DNA of 64,000 nt from Flectobacillus longus (GTDB lineage: Bacteria; Bacteroidota; Bacteroidia; Cytophagales; Spirosomataceae): positions 124,001 to 188,000 of the forward strand of contig NZ_JASHIC010000013.1 of the NCBI RefSeq assembly GCF_030056705.1, read 5' to 3'. Shown one piece after another: positions 1 to 7,899 of this stretch; positions within the stretch are counted from its first letter, which is position 1, and the number at the start of each line of letters is the position of its first letter. The translations under genes and the position numbers were made by a program. The notes below the pieces were generated by a model. That model searched no databases. It was given only the letters and a program-made list of their open reading frames with translations, and was not told the DNA's origin.

Positions 1-1
1 T

Positions 2-628
2 ACGTGGCAAAACTCAGGAACGCTTTTTTCTCGTAGAATAGAACTAGCCCCAGAAAAAGACGAAAGAGCCTATAGTGCTGCAGGGCAATATTATGGTGCA
101 AAAGAAAATAATCTGGATTTGGCAATTGCCTACAGTGAAAAGGCGATTCAGCTGGGTTACAAAATTGACGTTACGCCATTGGGCAATCTGGCTTCGGCTT
201 ATGAACGTAAAGGCGACTATCCTAAAGCAATAGAATATTTGACAAAAGCCATTCAGCAATTTCCATCTGCAGATACCTATCTGAATCGAGGCAATACGTA
301 TCTCAATGCCCAGATGCCCGACAAGGCACTTCCTGATTTAGAAAAAGCACTCACGATGCCCGAAAATAAGCGCATTGGTGTAAACTACGGTTCTTTGGCG
401 ACGGCACAACTTAATACCAACAGAACAGAAGAAGCCCTCAAAAATTTCAATATCGCTATTGATCAATATGGTAGTCAAAACCCTGAGCATTTTTATAATA
501 GAGGTGTAACTCATCATAAATTAGGTCATTTGGAGGCAGCAATTATTGATATTAAACGATGTCTACAATTAAAACCAGACCATCCACAAGCCACTCAGGC
601 ATTGAGTCTTTTAGGGGTGAAGAGGTAA
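2..628 (+). CDS. TPR-repeat protein, C-terminal part (5' end outside window)
   Basis: The reading frame is open from the first bases of the window, so the start lies upstream. The visible part holds successive helical pairs typical of tetratricopeptide repeats: alternating small and bulky residues, ALPDLEKAL, and a last repeat ending in LQLKPDHPQA. TPRs are protein-protein interaction scaffolds; no catalytic domain is visible, so the function stays unknown. An apparent TTG start at 119 is inside this frame and there is no reason to begin there, because the TPR-like sequence continues upstream of it. The next gene is convergent, with a nested hairpin between them. Confidence 0.8.
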   Translation, partial: TWQNSGTLFSRRIELAPEKDERAYSAAGQYYGAKENNLDLAIAYSEKAIQLGYKIDVTPLGNLASAYERKGDYPKAIEYLTKAIQQFPSADTYLNRGNTYLNAQMPDKALPDLEKALTMPENKRIGVNYGSLATAQLNTNRTEEALKNFNIAIDQYGSQNPEHFYNRGVTHHKLGHLEAAIIDIKRCLQLKPDHPQATQALSLLGVKR

Positions 629-645
629 ATTTTAATTGAGTGCAC

Positions 646-721
646 GAGTGATTATTTTAAGATGAATGTTACCTGTAGAGACGTAAAGCATTGCATCTCT
701 ACTAGTTAAAAATAATCACTC
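646..721. terminator. Nested hairpin between convergent genes
   Basis: Outer arms 646-658 and 709-721 are a perfect 13-base inverted repeat (GAGTGATTATTTT). Inside them, 675-686 and 691-702 form a second imperfect hairpin built on GTAGAGACGTAA and TTGCATCTCTAC. It sits between the converging TPR and MFS genes, so a two-way terminator is likely. The inner hairpin resembles elements at 34808 and 34876. Confidence 0.6.
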
Positions 722-764
722 ATTCGCTCAAACACTAAATCGCTAAATTCGGGATGACTCATAT

Positions 765-2021
765 TTATACAATCTCTATCCTCTCAATCTTCGGAATCAG
801 CAATTTCAATAGCGTAAAGGCTATCATATAGGCACTTGCTGCATAGGCGAATAGAGGGGTATAACTCCCTGTTTTTTCTAATACCCATCCTATAATCATC
901 GAAAACAATACGCCTCCCAATGCACCTGCCATACTGCCAAATCCTACAACGGTTGCCACAGCATTGCTCGGAAAAATATCTGACACAAGCGTGTAAGCAT
1001 TGGAAGACCAAGCTTGTTGTGCTGCCAAGGCAATACCTACCATTATGACAGCAAACCATAAATTGGTAAAATAACTTCCGAAAAACATGGGTAACACTGC
1101 ACAAGCACATACCAAAAATGCTGTTTTTCGAGCGCTGTCAATACTATATGATTTCTTTTGAATCAGCCATGTGGGAAACCACCCTCCTATCACACTACCT
1201 GCATCGGATAGTAAATAGACTGTCATTAATGGCAAACTCAGTTTGCCAAGAGGAATGCCAAAGGTTTTGTCCAAAAATTTAGGTAGCCAATACAGATAGA
1301 AGTACCATACTGGGTCAATCAAAAACTTCATGATGGTAAAAGTCCAAAGGGCTTTATAATTCAAAAGCTCTCGCCAAGCAATAGGTTTTACGGCTCGTTG
1401 TTCTGACTGAATATAACTCCTTTCTTCCTCGCTTACACTTGCGTGCTGGTCGGGTGTTCGATAATAACTCCACATCCAAATTACGACTAAAAATCCTAGC
1501 GCACCTGTCATAATAAAGGTGGCTTGCCAACCAAACTGTATGGTCAATAAAGGAACCAATAAAGCTGCTACGATTACGCCCATGTTCGAGCCTGCATTGA
1601 TAATACCTGCCACAATCGAGCGCTCATGTGCAGGAAACCATTCCGAAGTAGCCTTGATGGCCGCAGGAAAATTTCCAGACTCTGATAAACCTAAAAATAC
1701 TCTAGCCAATCCAAATCCCATGGGCGTGCCTACAAAAGCATGCGCCATCGATGCCAAACTCCACAACAAAATGGTAAGTGTATAGCCCAACCTTGTGCCT
1801 ATGCTATCCAAAATACGCCCTACAACGGCCATTCCAATCGCATAAGATAACTGAAATGCACTTACGATATAGCCATATTGCATTTCGTTCCAGCCAATCT
1901 TTTTTTGTAAGTCACTAGCCAAAATACCCAGCACCTGTCGATCTAGTAAATTGATAGTAGTAGCAGCAAAAATCATCGCACAGATTGTCCAGCGTATCTT
2001 ACCTTGTGGTTTGGTTTGCAT
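765..2021 (-). CDS. MFS transporter, ACS (anion:cation symporter) family, hexuronate-transporter-like
   Basis: A 418-residue protein with about twelve hydrophobic segments. The first loop INLLDRQVLG and the early D-R-x-G-x-R-like loop (GRILDSIGTRLG) are typical of the ACS branch of the major facilitator family, which includes ExuT-like carriers of hexuronates and other organic acids. It should act in the inner membrane, importing an organic anion with protons or sodium. It lies 108 bases downstream of a shikimate-dehydrogenase-like gene on the same strand, with a LysR gene upstream, which suggests a small regulated catabolic unit. The substrate cannot be read from the sequence: hexuronate, quinate or a related polyhydroxy acid are all possible. 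Confidence 0.85.
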   Translation of the reverse strand: MQTKPQGKIRWTICAMIFAATTINLLDRQVLGILASDLQKKIGWNEMQYGYIVSAFQLSYAIGMAVVGRILDSIGTRLGYTLTILLWSLASMAHAFVGTPMGFGLARVFLGLSESGNFPAAIKATSEWFPAHERSIVAGIINAGSNMGVIVAALLVPLLTIQFGWQATFIMTGALGFLVVIWMWSYYRTPDQHASVSEEERSYIQSEQRAVKPIAWRELLNYKALWTFTIMKFLIDPVWYFYLYWLPKFLDKTFGIPLGKLSLPLMTVYLLSDAGSVIGGWFPTWLIQKKSYSIDSARKTAFLVCACAVLPMFFGSYFTNLWFAVIMVGIALAAQQAWSSNAYTLVSDIFPSNAVATVVGFGSMAGALGGVLFSMIIGWVLEKTGSYTPLFAYAASAYMIAFTLLKLLIPKIERIEIV

Positions 2022-2129
2022 AGTTTTAGTTTAGGGATATATGTATTAAGGCTGAATGATGAGTTGTGAATTGTGAGTACTTTCAAATAACAGATATACC
2101 ATTAACTGATAACCTCTTCTTCCATTTCA

Positions 2130-2987
2130 CTAGGGTATTTGTTGTACCAATTCTAGCACTACACTGGGGTCGTGTTCAATCCCAAAATAGTCCAAATATA
2201 GCGAAACCTGATAGTCGAGTGTATGATGTCCATGATGGATTTGATAGCCCAAAGATGCCGCTTTTTGTAACAAAGCAGTTTCCTTAGGTTTCATAATAAT
2301 ATCTGCAATGACTGTATGTTTTTCAAAAAACGTTGGGTCAAAAGGTAATGGGTCGTTGGGTTGTAATCCGCTATTACTCGCATTAATCGCCAAATCAATG
2401 TGAGTTGGGGGTACTTCTTGTGCTAATATTGTAGTTTCAGGGTAAAAAGAACGTAGTCTTTCAGCTAAAGCTTCTGCTTTTTCTGGAAAAATATCGCTCA
2501 AATACAACGTAGAAATCCCTGCATCACAAAGTGCCACCGCTAAGGCACAACCTGCTCCTCCTGTACCAACCAAATACACGCTTTTACCTTTACAAATAAC
2601 TCCTTTGGCTTCAAGACCAACCACAAACCCAAGACCGTCAACGGTATCTCCGTATGAACGACCATTTTCGTCAAATCGAATCAAATTGACACTTCCTGAA
2701 CGCTTAGCACGCTCGGTAGCTTCATCCACCAAATCTACCAAAGGATTTTTATATGGAATCGCAATCGTCATTCCTTTGAAATTATTAAAATGTCTAAAAG
2801 CCGTAAAAATGCTAGAAAGATTGGCAGGCTCAACTTCTATAGGAATCCAAATGGCATTGATGCCTAATGCAGGAAAAACTTGATTCATCAAAATAGGTAA
2901 GCGAATCTGTTTGACAGGATAGCCTGGGGTTGCAAATACCAAAGTTTTACCGTCAATTTCTGGGGAAAATATTTCTGTTGTATTCAT
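2130..2987 (-). CDS. Shikimate/quinate dehydrogenase-like protein (AroE superfamily paralogue)
   Basis: A 285-residue AroE-fold protein. The catalytic pair Lys80 (in IPYKN) and Asp117 (in TVDGLG) and the intervening Asn101 keep the spacing of E. coli AroE K65/N86/D102 exactly (21 and 16 residues). The nucleotide site GTGGAG lies near residue 142. The N-terminal substrate loop is different: where AroE has N-P-I-x-H-S-x-S-P, this protein has GYPVKQIRLP (residues 22-31), so both carboxylate-binding serines are replaced by Ile28 and Leu30. The substrate is therefore probably not plain shikimate. Its neighbours, an ACS-type carrier and a LysR regulator, favour a catabolic or specialised role over the biosynthetic aroE step. 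Confidence 0.8.
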   Translation of the reverse strand: MNTTEIFSPEIDGKTLVFATPGYPVKQIRLPILMNQVFPALGINAIWIPIEVEPANLSSIFTAFRHFNNFKGMTIAIPYKNPLVDLVDEATERAKRSGSVNLIRFDENGRSYGDTVDGLGFVVGLEAKGVICKGKSVYLVGTGGAGCALAVALCDAGISTLYLSDIFPEKAEALAERLRSFYPETTILAQEVPPTHIDLAINASNSGLQPNDPLPFDPTFFEKHTVIADIIMKPKETALLQKAASLGYQIHHGHHTLDYQVSLYLDYFGIEHDPSVVLELVQQIP

Positions 2988-3239
2988 ACGTTAGTTAGAG
3001 GAAAAACGCTAAAGCTTTTCGCCTATCATTTAATCAAAGGAATAAGTACTAGTTAGATTGGATAACAGTTTTCCTCTAAAATTACGAGATAATACCTTTT
3101 GAATAGAATATTTTCAGCAAATAATATCATGAAATCGATTTAATAAATCAAAATGATACATTGTAGAATGTGGAGTGAGGAGTTGTGAGTGAAGAGTTTT
3201 AGGATGTACTTGCAAAGGACATTGAGGAAACATTAATTA

Positions 3240-4100
3240 TTAAACCTTCTTGCAGACAATCGCATGAGTAATCTCAAAATTAGCATGCGTTGGATTGTCA
3301 CTAAATATTAGGTCTTTCAAAACTACAGAATCGTTGTCGGTAATAGATAAAGACGAACTTACCAATGCGACTCCCATTCCAATACCTACTAAGCCTACAA
3401 GCAATTCGATACTAGAGACTTCCTGCACAATTTGAGGCTCACGATGGAATCCTGCGGTCTTACAACGACGTTCCACTTCATCGTATAGCGTATATAAATT
3501 ACGCTGTACTTCTATCCAACGTTCGTTACGTAGTTGTTCAATTTTGATTTTCTTATAATTAGCTAGTGGATGCTTACTTGGAACTAAAACTTTTAAACAA
3601 TTTAGCTCCAAATATTGAGATGAAAGATTAGAAAAAAGAAGAGGGAAATGTGTAATCCCTAAGGCTATATCATCACGAATTACACCTTCTTGCACACCTT
3701 CGGCAGTATTATATTCCACCAATTTTATAGATGAGTCAGGGTACCAATCTTGTACTTTTTGAGTAAACTCAATAATTTTAGATTTAGGAAAAAGGCGATA
3801 ATATCCTAGATTAATTTGCTTTGCTTTGGCACCCAATTTCTTGGTATTTTCTAGCATTCGGTCAAATTGTTCTGTAAATCTCGAAGCATCTTTCAAGAGG
3901 AAAAAACCTGCTTCGGTCAATTCAACTTTTTTGTGTAGCAGTCTTTTATTTTTATCAAACAACTCAATTCCTAGCTCTTGTTCAATAAGATTGATTTGTT
4001 TGGTCAACGCAGGTTGAGATATACAAAGATTTTCGGCTGCTCGACCAAAATGCAACTCTCGTGCTACTTCAAGAAAATATTTGAGTTGTCGTAGCTCCAT
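3240..4100 (-). CDS. LysR-family transcriptional regulator
   Basis: A 286-residue protein with an N-terminal winged helix (residues 1-60) containing the LysR signature MELRQLKYFLEVA, HFGRAAENL and ISQPALTKQI, followed by an effector-binding domain from about residue 90. LysR proteins usually bind a small pathway metabolite and control nearby genes. It lies 252 bases upstream of the AroE-like gene on the same strand, so it may control that gene and the MFS carrier, although the usual divergent arrangement is absent. The gap 2988-3239 shows no clear palindromic operator or -7 box. Confidence 0.9.
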   Translation of the reverse strand: MELRQLKYFLEVARELHFGRAAENLCISQPALTKQINLIEQELGIELFDKNKRLLHKKVELTEAGFFLLKDASRFTEQFDRMLENTKKLGAKAKQINLGYYRLFPKSKIIEFTQKVQDWYPDSSIKLVEYNTAEGVQEGVIRDDIALGITHFPLLFSNLSSQYLELNCLKVLVPSKHPLANYKKIKIEQLRNERWIEVQRNLYTLYDEVERRCKTAGFHREPQIVQEVSSIELLVGLVGIGMGVALVSSSLSITDNDSVVLKDLIFSDNPTHANFEITHAIVCKKV

Positions 4101-4135
4101 CTGGATACTTATTGAGTGATAAAAAGGGGCAATTT

Positions 4136-4197
4136 ATTTTGGATTTCGGATATTTGATTTCCCTAAAACCCGAAATCAAATATCCGAAATCCAAAAT
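4136..4197. terminator. Long perfect inverted repeat downstream of the GntR gene
   Basis: Arms 4136-4161 and 4172-4197 are perfectly complementary over 26 bases around a 10-base loop. The right arm runs into the first base of the GntR gene's stop triplet (minus strand). It is likely a terminator for the rhaT-GntR operon. Seventeen bases of the arm recur at 26835-26851, so it belongs to a repeat family. Confidence 0.7.
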
Positions 4198-5228
4198 CAT
4201 AAAGAGCCTCTCATATTGAGATAAAAGGGATTTTCGATATGTTCTTTCGATGAATTAAGCACTAATTTGGCGGCTGTAATCCCCATAGCCTCAAAGTCTG
4301 TAGAAATGGTCGTGAGTCCTTTCATAATAAACTTTTTGAGTGGAGTTTCGTTATAAGAAATTATTCCTACGTGTTCCCCTACCGTGAGATTAAGTGTGAT
4401 AATTTTCTCTAAAAGTTGTACTAAATCATCTTCCATCAAACTAATAAATACCTCTCCTTCATTGACAGGCTCTTCGTTCAAATCATGAACAATGTGATGG
4501 TTGAAGGCATAGTTACTACAAAAAGTTTTGAAGCCTTTCAAAATTTCCTGAGGATAATAACTATGCTCAGGAAAGACTAATTTAATGGTATGATATTTAC
4601 TCAAAGCATCCAAAGCTTGGCTCAATGAGTTAAAAATATCTTTTTCAAAGTTTTCATACACAGCCCCATAACTCCCCTGAATCTCTTTGACTTTTTTATC
4701 AATAATAATCAGTTTGTCTTTTGGGAGCTGATCTAGCAATTTATACGCTTTTTCTTCCTCATCGATAAAATGTGGAATCACAACATAGTGCGTATAATTG
4801 CTTTTTTGTTGTCCCAGTAGTTTACTAAAAAGTACGTAATCGTTGTTGTAAATATAAAAATCAATAGCCGCTTTGTCGCCCAGTGTTTTGACAAAAGCAT
4901 CATAAATAATTTTTTTGTGCGGACTCAGCTTATTGAATACTAAGAAAATCTTGAGTTCTTGTGACAAAAAAGTACTTGCCACAAAATAGCCTTTTCCTGG
5001 CGAAGAAGTCAAAACTCCCAGCTTGCGTAGTTCGTTATAGCCTTTCTCGACGGTAATACGTGAAATATCGAACTCGATACTTAGTTCGTTTATCGAGGGC
5101 AATAAATCCCCAGTAGTGAGGATACCCTGTCTAATAGCACTAAGTACCGAGTTGACAAGTTGCTGATATTTCGGAGTAGCCGAAAATTCATCAATATTTA
5201 AGTGTTCTAAAAAACGCTCTTTTTTCAT
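4197..5228 (-). CDS. GntR-type regulator with a LacI-like sugar-binding domain, probable rhamnose regulator
   Basis: A 343-residue protein with a GntR winged helix at about residues 16-82 (LLPSINELS, ISRITVEKGYNELRKLG) fused to a periplasmic-binding-protein-like domain (about 92-343) that ends in the TTISTDFEAMGITAAKL block typical of LacI/GalR inducer domains. This architecture is common for sugar regulators in Bacteroidota. Its start overlaps the rhaT stop by four bases (ATGA at 5225-5228), so the two are co-translated and the regulator probably senses rhamnose or a rhamnose metabolite. The inducer is inferred from that linkage only. Confidence 0.85.
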   Translation of the reverse strand: MKKERFLEHLNIDEFSATPKYQQLVNSVLSAIRQGILTTGDLLPSINELSIEFDISRITVEKGYNELRKLGVLTSSPGKGYFVASTFLSQELKIFLVFNKLSPHKKIIYDAFVKTLGDKAAIDFYIYNNDYVLFSKLLGQQKSNYTHYVVIPHFIDEEEKAYKLLDQLPKDKLIIIDKKVKEIQGSYGAVYENFEKDIFNSLSQALDALSKYHTIKLVFPEHSYYPQEILKGFKTFCSNYAFNHHIVHDLNEEPVNEGEVFISLMEDDLVQLLEKIITLNLTVGEHVGIISYNETPLKKFIMKGLTTISTDFEAMGITAAKLVLNSSKEHIENPFYLNMRGSL

Positions 5229-6277
5229 AGAGAATTACCGATACCGACAATAATCACCGATAAAAGGATAATACCAATACCTGTTAAAATCGTACGGAAA
5301 ATTGATTTTGAAACGCCTTTCCATTCGCCTAATACAATACCCCAGCAGTTAGAAGTTAGGATAATGGTTGCCATGTGCAAAATCCATGAGCTAGCGCCAT
5401 TTCCTAATTTACTTTCGCCCATTCCGTAGAAGAAAAACTGCAAAAACCATGTTGTACCAGCTACTGCTGCAAAAGTATAATTTTTCTTTAAAGGAGCTTT
5501 AGCATTCAAATAGTCACCAAAAGTTTTGTTACGAGTATTCAGATACATACACCATACAAAGTTGGTGACAAACCCACCCCAAAGTACAACCACAAAGATA
5601 ACATTGTTTTGGAATAATGGGTTACAGCCTTTTGCTACCGCTGTTTCGGCCATTGCTTTTCCTGCCTCAATACCAAAGTTAAAACAAGCACTCATCATAC
5701 CCGAAATCGTAGCCACGATAAGACCTTTGGTAAGATTGAATTCTTTGATAGTTTCTGTTTTTTGTTCTTCGGTAAGTTCCTTTTCCTTCATCATCCCAGC
5801 CTTACCACAAACCATAATACCCCCCAAACAAACCAAAATACCCAATAATACCACTTGACCGCCAGTGTGGCTAATCATGTAAGAAAAAGTACCCTCAACA
5901 TCGTTGGTAAATACATCGCGATACACTGCTGGCAGCAATGCCCCAAATGTAGAACACAAACTCAAGGCGATAGACATACCCAAGGACATACCCAAATAAC
6001 GCATAGCCAAACCAAAGGTCAAACCACCGATACCCCAAAGTAAGCCCATCAAAAATGTCCAAAAAATCACACCTTGATCGGTAGTTTTGATAATCGTCAT
6101 AAAATCAGGAATAGTAAGATAGGCAGCCAAGTATGGCACTAATAGCCACGATACCACACCACCCACAATCCAAGCACTCTCCCATGCCCATGATTTTACA
6201 CGATTGTAAGGGATATAAAAACTCCCAGAAGCAAAACCACCTACTGAGTGGAAAATAACGCCAAGAATAGATTCCAT
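5225..6277 (-). CDS. rhaT: L-rhamnose:proton symporter RhaT
   Basis: A 350-residue integral membrane protein with about ten hydrophobic segments. The N-terminus (GVIFHSVGGFASGSFYIPY), the WESAWIVGG block and the GLTFGLAMRYLGMSLG segment are characteristic of RhaT (drug/metabolite transporter superfamily), which brings L-rhamnose in with protons. It is the first gene of a two-gene operon with the GntR regulator. A convincing promoter lies upstream at 6422-6449. No rhamnose catabolic enzymes are present in the window, so they are probably encoded elsewhere. Confidence 0.92.
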   Translation of the reverse strand: MESILGVIFHSVGGFASGSFYIPYNRVKSWAWESAWIVGGVVSWLLVPYLAAYLTIPDFMTIIKTTDQGVIFWTFLMGLLWGIGGLTFGLAMRYLGMSLGMSIALSLCSTFGALLPAVYRDVFTNDVEGTFSYMISHTGGQVVLLGILVCLGGIMVCGKAGMMKEKELTEEQKTETIKEFNLTKGLIVATISGMMSACFNFGIEAGKAMAETAVAKGCNPLFQNNVIFVVVLWGGFVTNFVWCMYLNTRNKTFGDYLNAKAPLKKNYTFAAVAGTTWFLQFFFYGMGESKLGNGASSWILHMATIILTSNCWGIVLGEWKGVSKSIFRTILTGIGIILLSVIIVGIGNSL

Positions 6278-6888
6278 AAAAGGTCTTTTTTACATAGATT
6301 AAGATTTACATGACTATGTTTGCCAAAGGCAATGGGTTTTACTTGCCACTAAGCCAACATAAGTAAACCTTAAAATTGTGATTATATGAAGTTTGATTAT
6401 TGAAAAACAAATATTATTCTACAAATATAACCCTTCGCCCCCCTTACAACTGTCCTAAGGCATCTTTAAATATTGCAGTTTTTTGATTTCTAAAAATTAT
6501 ATATAAAATAACTATTAGTTATAAATCTACTCATTTGGCTATTACATTTTGTCAATCTATCAAATTGATATATCACATAAAGGGGAACAAAATAGGACTT
6601 TAGAAAGGAATTATTTTTTATTCAACTGAAGCTATTCTTTTGAAATACAATTTTTTGTAAATTCCAATATATGCTATCAATTTCTAAATAAATATCATTT
6701 TTCAAGGGAGCTGTTTCTAAAATATAGAAACATAGAGATACGATATAAGATAGATTAAAACTAGGATATGTGTATAACTAAAAGCAAAAGTTAAAATCTT
6801 GTTTTAGAAAAAGACATTATTATTTAATCTTTTTTCATCTTATCCAATGTATTTGTATTCATTATCAGTCCAATATATTTTTAAACCT
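6278..6888. other. Long AT-rich intergenic region
   Basis: About 610 bases between divergent genes. It holds the rhaT promoter at its left end. I see no open frame with coding character, no tRNA-like cloverleaf and no long hairpin. No convincing -7 box for the rightward gene was found. Confidence 0.6.
6422..6449 (-). promoter_or_regulatory. Predicted Bacteroidota promoter of rhaT-GntR
   Basis: On the minus strand TTG (6449-6447), a 17-base spacer and TATATTTG (6429-6422) match the -33/-7 consensus TTTG/TAnnTTTG. Transcription would begin about 140 bases ahead of rhaT, leaving room for a leader operator. Confidence 0.6.
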
Positions 6889-7398
6889 ATGGAAAAACAA
6901 CCTCTCTTTAGTGAAAAACAACGATTCAATCAATGGTGGATTTGGCTTATTCTATTGGGTACAAACGGCGTGTTTTTGTACGGATGGATTCAGCAAATCT
7001 ACCTTAAAATACCTTTTGGCGATCACCCTATGAGCGACTTGGGAGTATGGATTTCAGTATTTGCTATGTTTTTGTTTACACTCTTCATGCGTTTATTTTG
7101 TTTAGAAACAAGCATTCATGAAGATGGAATCTACGTACGATTTGCTCCACTCCAACGGAAGACAAGGATATATCGCTGGGATATGCTCGATGAAATTTAT
7201 GTAAGAAAATATTCTCCTTTAAAAGAATATGGAGGCTGGGGCTATCGGGTAGGGTTTGGGAATACAGGCGGGGCGTTAAATATTTCTGGAGATATGGGTA
7301 TTCAGCTTATTTTCAAAGACAAAATGCCCTTACTTATTGGAACTCAAAAGCCTGAAGAAGTTGAAAAGGCGTTGGCTTCGCTCAATTTAAGTATTTAG
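6889..7398 (+). CDS. Small membrane protein of unknown function
   Basis: I do not recognise a named family. The ATG at 6889 (MEKQPLF) gives 169 residues; an in-frame ATG at 6847 would add 14. Two hydrophobic segments (about residues 16-38 and 55-75) are followed by a soluble C-terminal half with a beta-rich pattern (YVRFAPLQRKTRIYRWDML, and glycine-rich GGWGYRVGFGNTGGAL). That order, two membrane helices and then a PH-like beta domain, resembles several uncharacterised bacterial membrane proteins. It stands alone between the rhaT promoter region and a converging VOC gene. Confidence 0.6.
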   Translation: MEKQPLFSEKQRFNQWWIWLILLGTNGVFLYGWIQQIYLKIPFGDHPMSDLGVWISVFAMFLFTLFMRLFCLETSIHEDGIYVRFAPLQRKTRIYRWDMLDEIYVRKYSPLKEYGGWGYRVGFGNTGGALNISGDMGIQLIFKDKMPLLIGTQKPEEVEKALASLNLSI

Positions 7399-7454
7399 TA
7401 ACTGAAATTTAAGAGGGTACTTTCACCCTCTTTGAGGTAAAAACAAACATATAC

Positions 7455-7823
7455 TTAACTTACACTTAGTGTAAACTCAATCCAATAACCATCAGGGTCT
7501 TGGATAAAAATTTGGGGTACACCGTCGGGACGCATTTTAGGACCAACCATAGGTATTTTTTTTACCTTCAAAAAAGCCTCGCATTCTTGGATATCTTCCA
7601 CCTCCAATGCTAAATGATTACGTCTTGAGCCACTTACTATAATTTCATCGGTACGACCCGCTATCAAATGTAAAGTATGTCTTCCTAAAGCATACCAAAC
7701 CCCTTCAAAGTCAAAATTTGGGCGTGGTACTTCTGGTAACTCTAACACATTTCCATAAAACTCCTTTGATGTCTGTAGGTTTTTGACAAAAAGAGCGGCA
7801 TGATTAATTTCTTTGATTTTCAT
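7455..7823 (-). CDS. VOC-family protein (glyoxalase/bleomycin resistance-like)
   Basis: With the start at 7823 (MKIKEINHAALFV) this is 122 residues, a typical single VOC module; a further ATG at 7868 lies within the ffh terminator hairpin and is unlikely. Two beta-alpha-beta-beta-beta units are visible: the first begins NHAALFVKNLQTSKEFYG, the second begins NHLALEVEDIQECEAFL and ends DPDGYWIEFTL. The metal-ligand positions look kept (His in NHAAL, His in NHLAL, Glu in WIEF). Such proteins handle glyoxalase, dioxygenase or resistance reactions; the substrate is unknown. It lies downstream of ffh but behind ffh's terminator. Confidence 0.85.
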   Translation of the reverse strand: MKIKEINHAALFVKNLQTSKEFYGNVLELPEVPRPNFDFEGVWYALGRHTLHLIAGRTDEIIVSGSRRNHLALEVEDIQECEAFLKVKKIPMVGPKMRPDGVPQIFIQDPDGYWIEFTLSVS

Positions 7824-7839
7824 GATACAGTTAAAAACA

Positions 7840-7869
7840 AATGCACATACGCCAAAACGTATGTGCATT
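7840..7869 (-). terminator. Intrinsic terminator of ffh
   Basis: Perfect 12-base inverted repeat (7840-7851 and 7858-7869) with a 6-base loop; on the minus strand it is followed by TGTTTTT. It lies directly downstream of ffh. Confidence 0.8.
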
Positions 7870-7899
7870 ACACAAAAGACTAATATTGTAAATTAGAAA

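Noticed and set aside
2066-2287. 73-residue frame between MFS and AroE-like genes
   Set aside because: It runs antisense over the end of the AroE-like gene and has no coding character.
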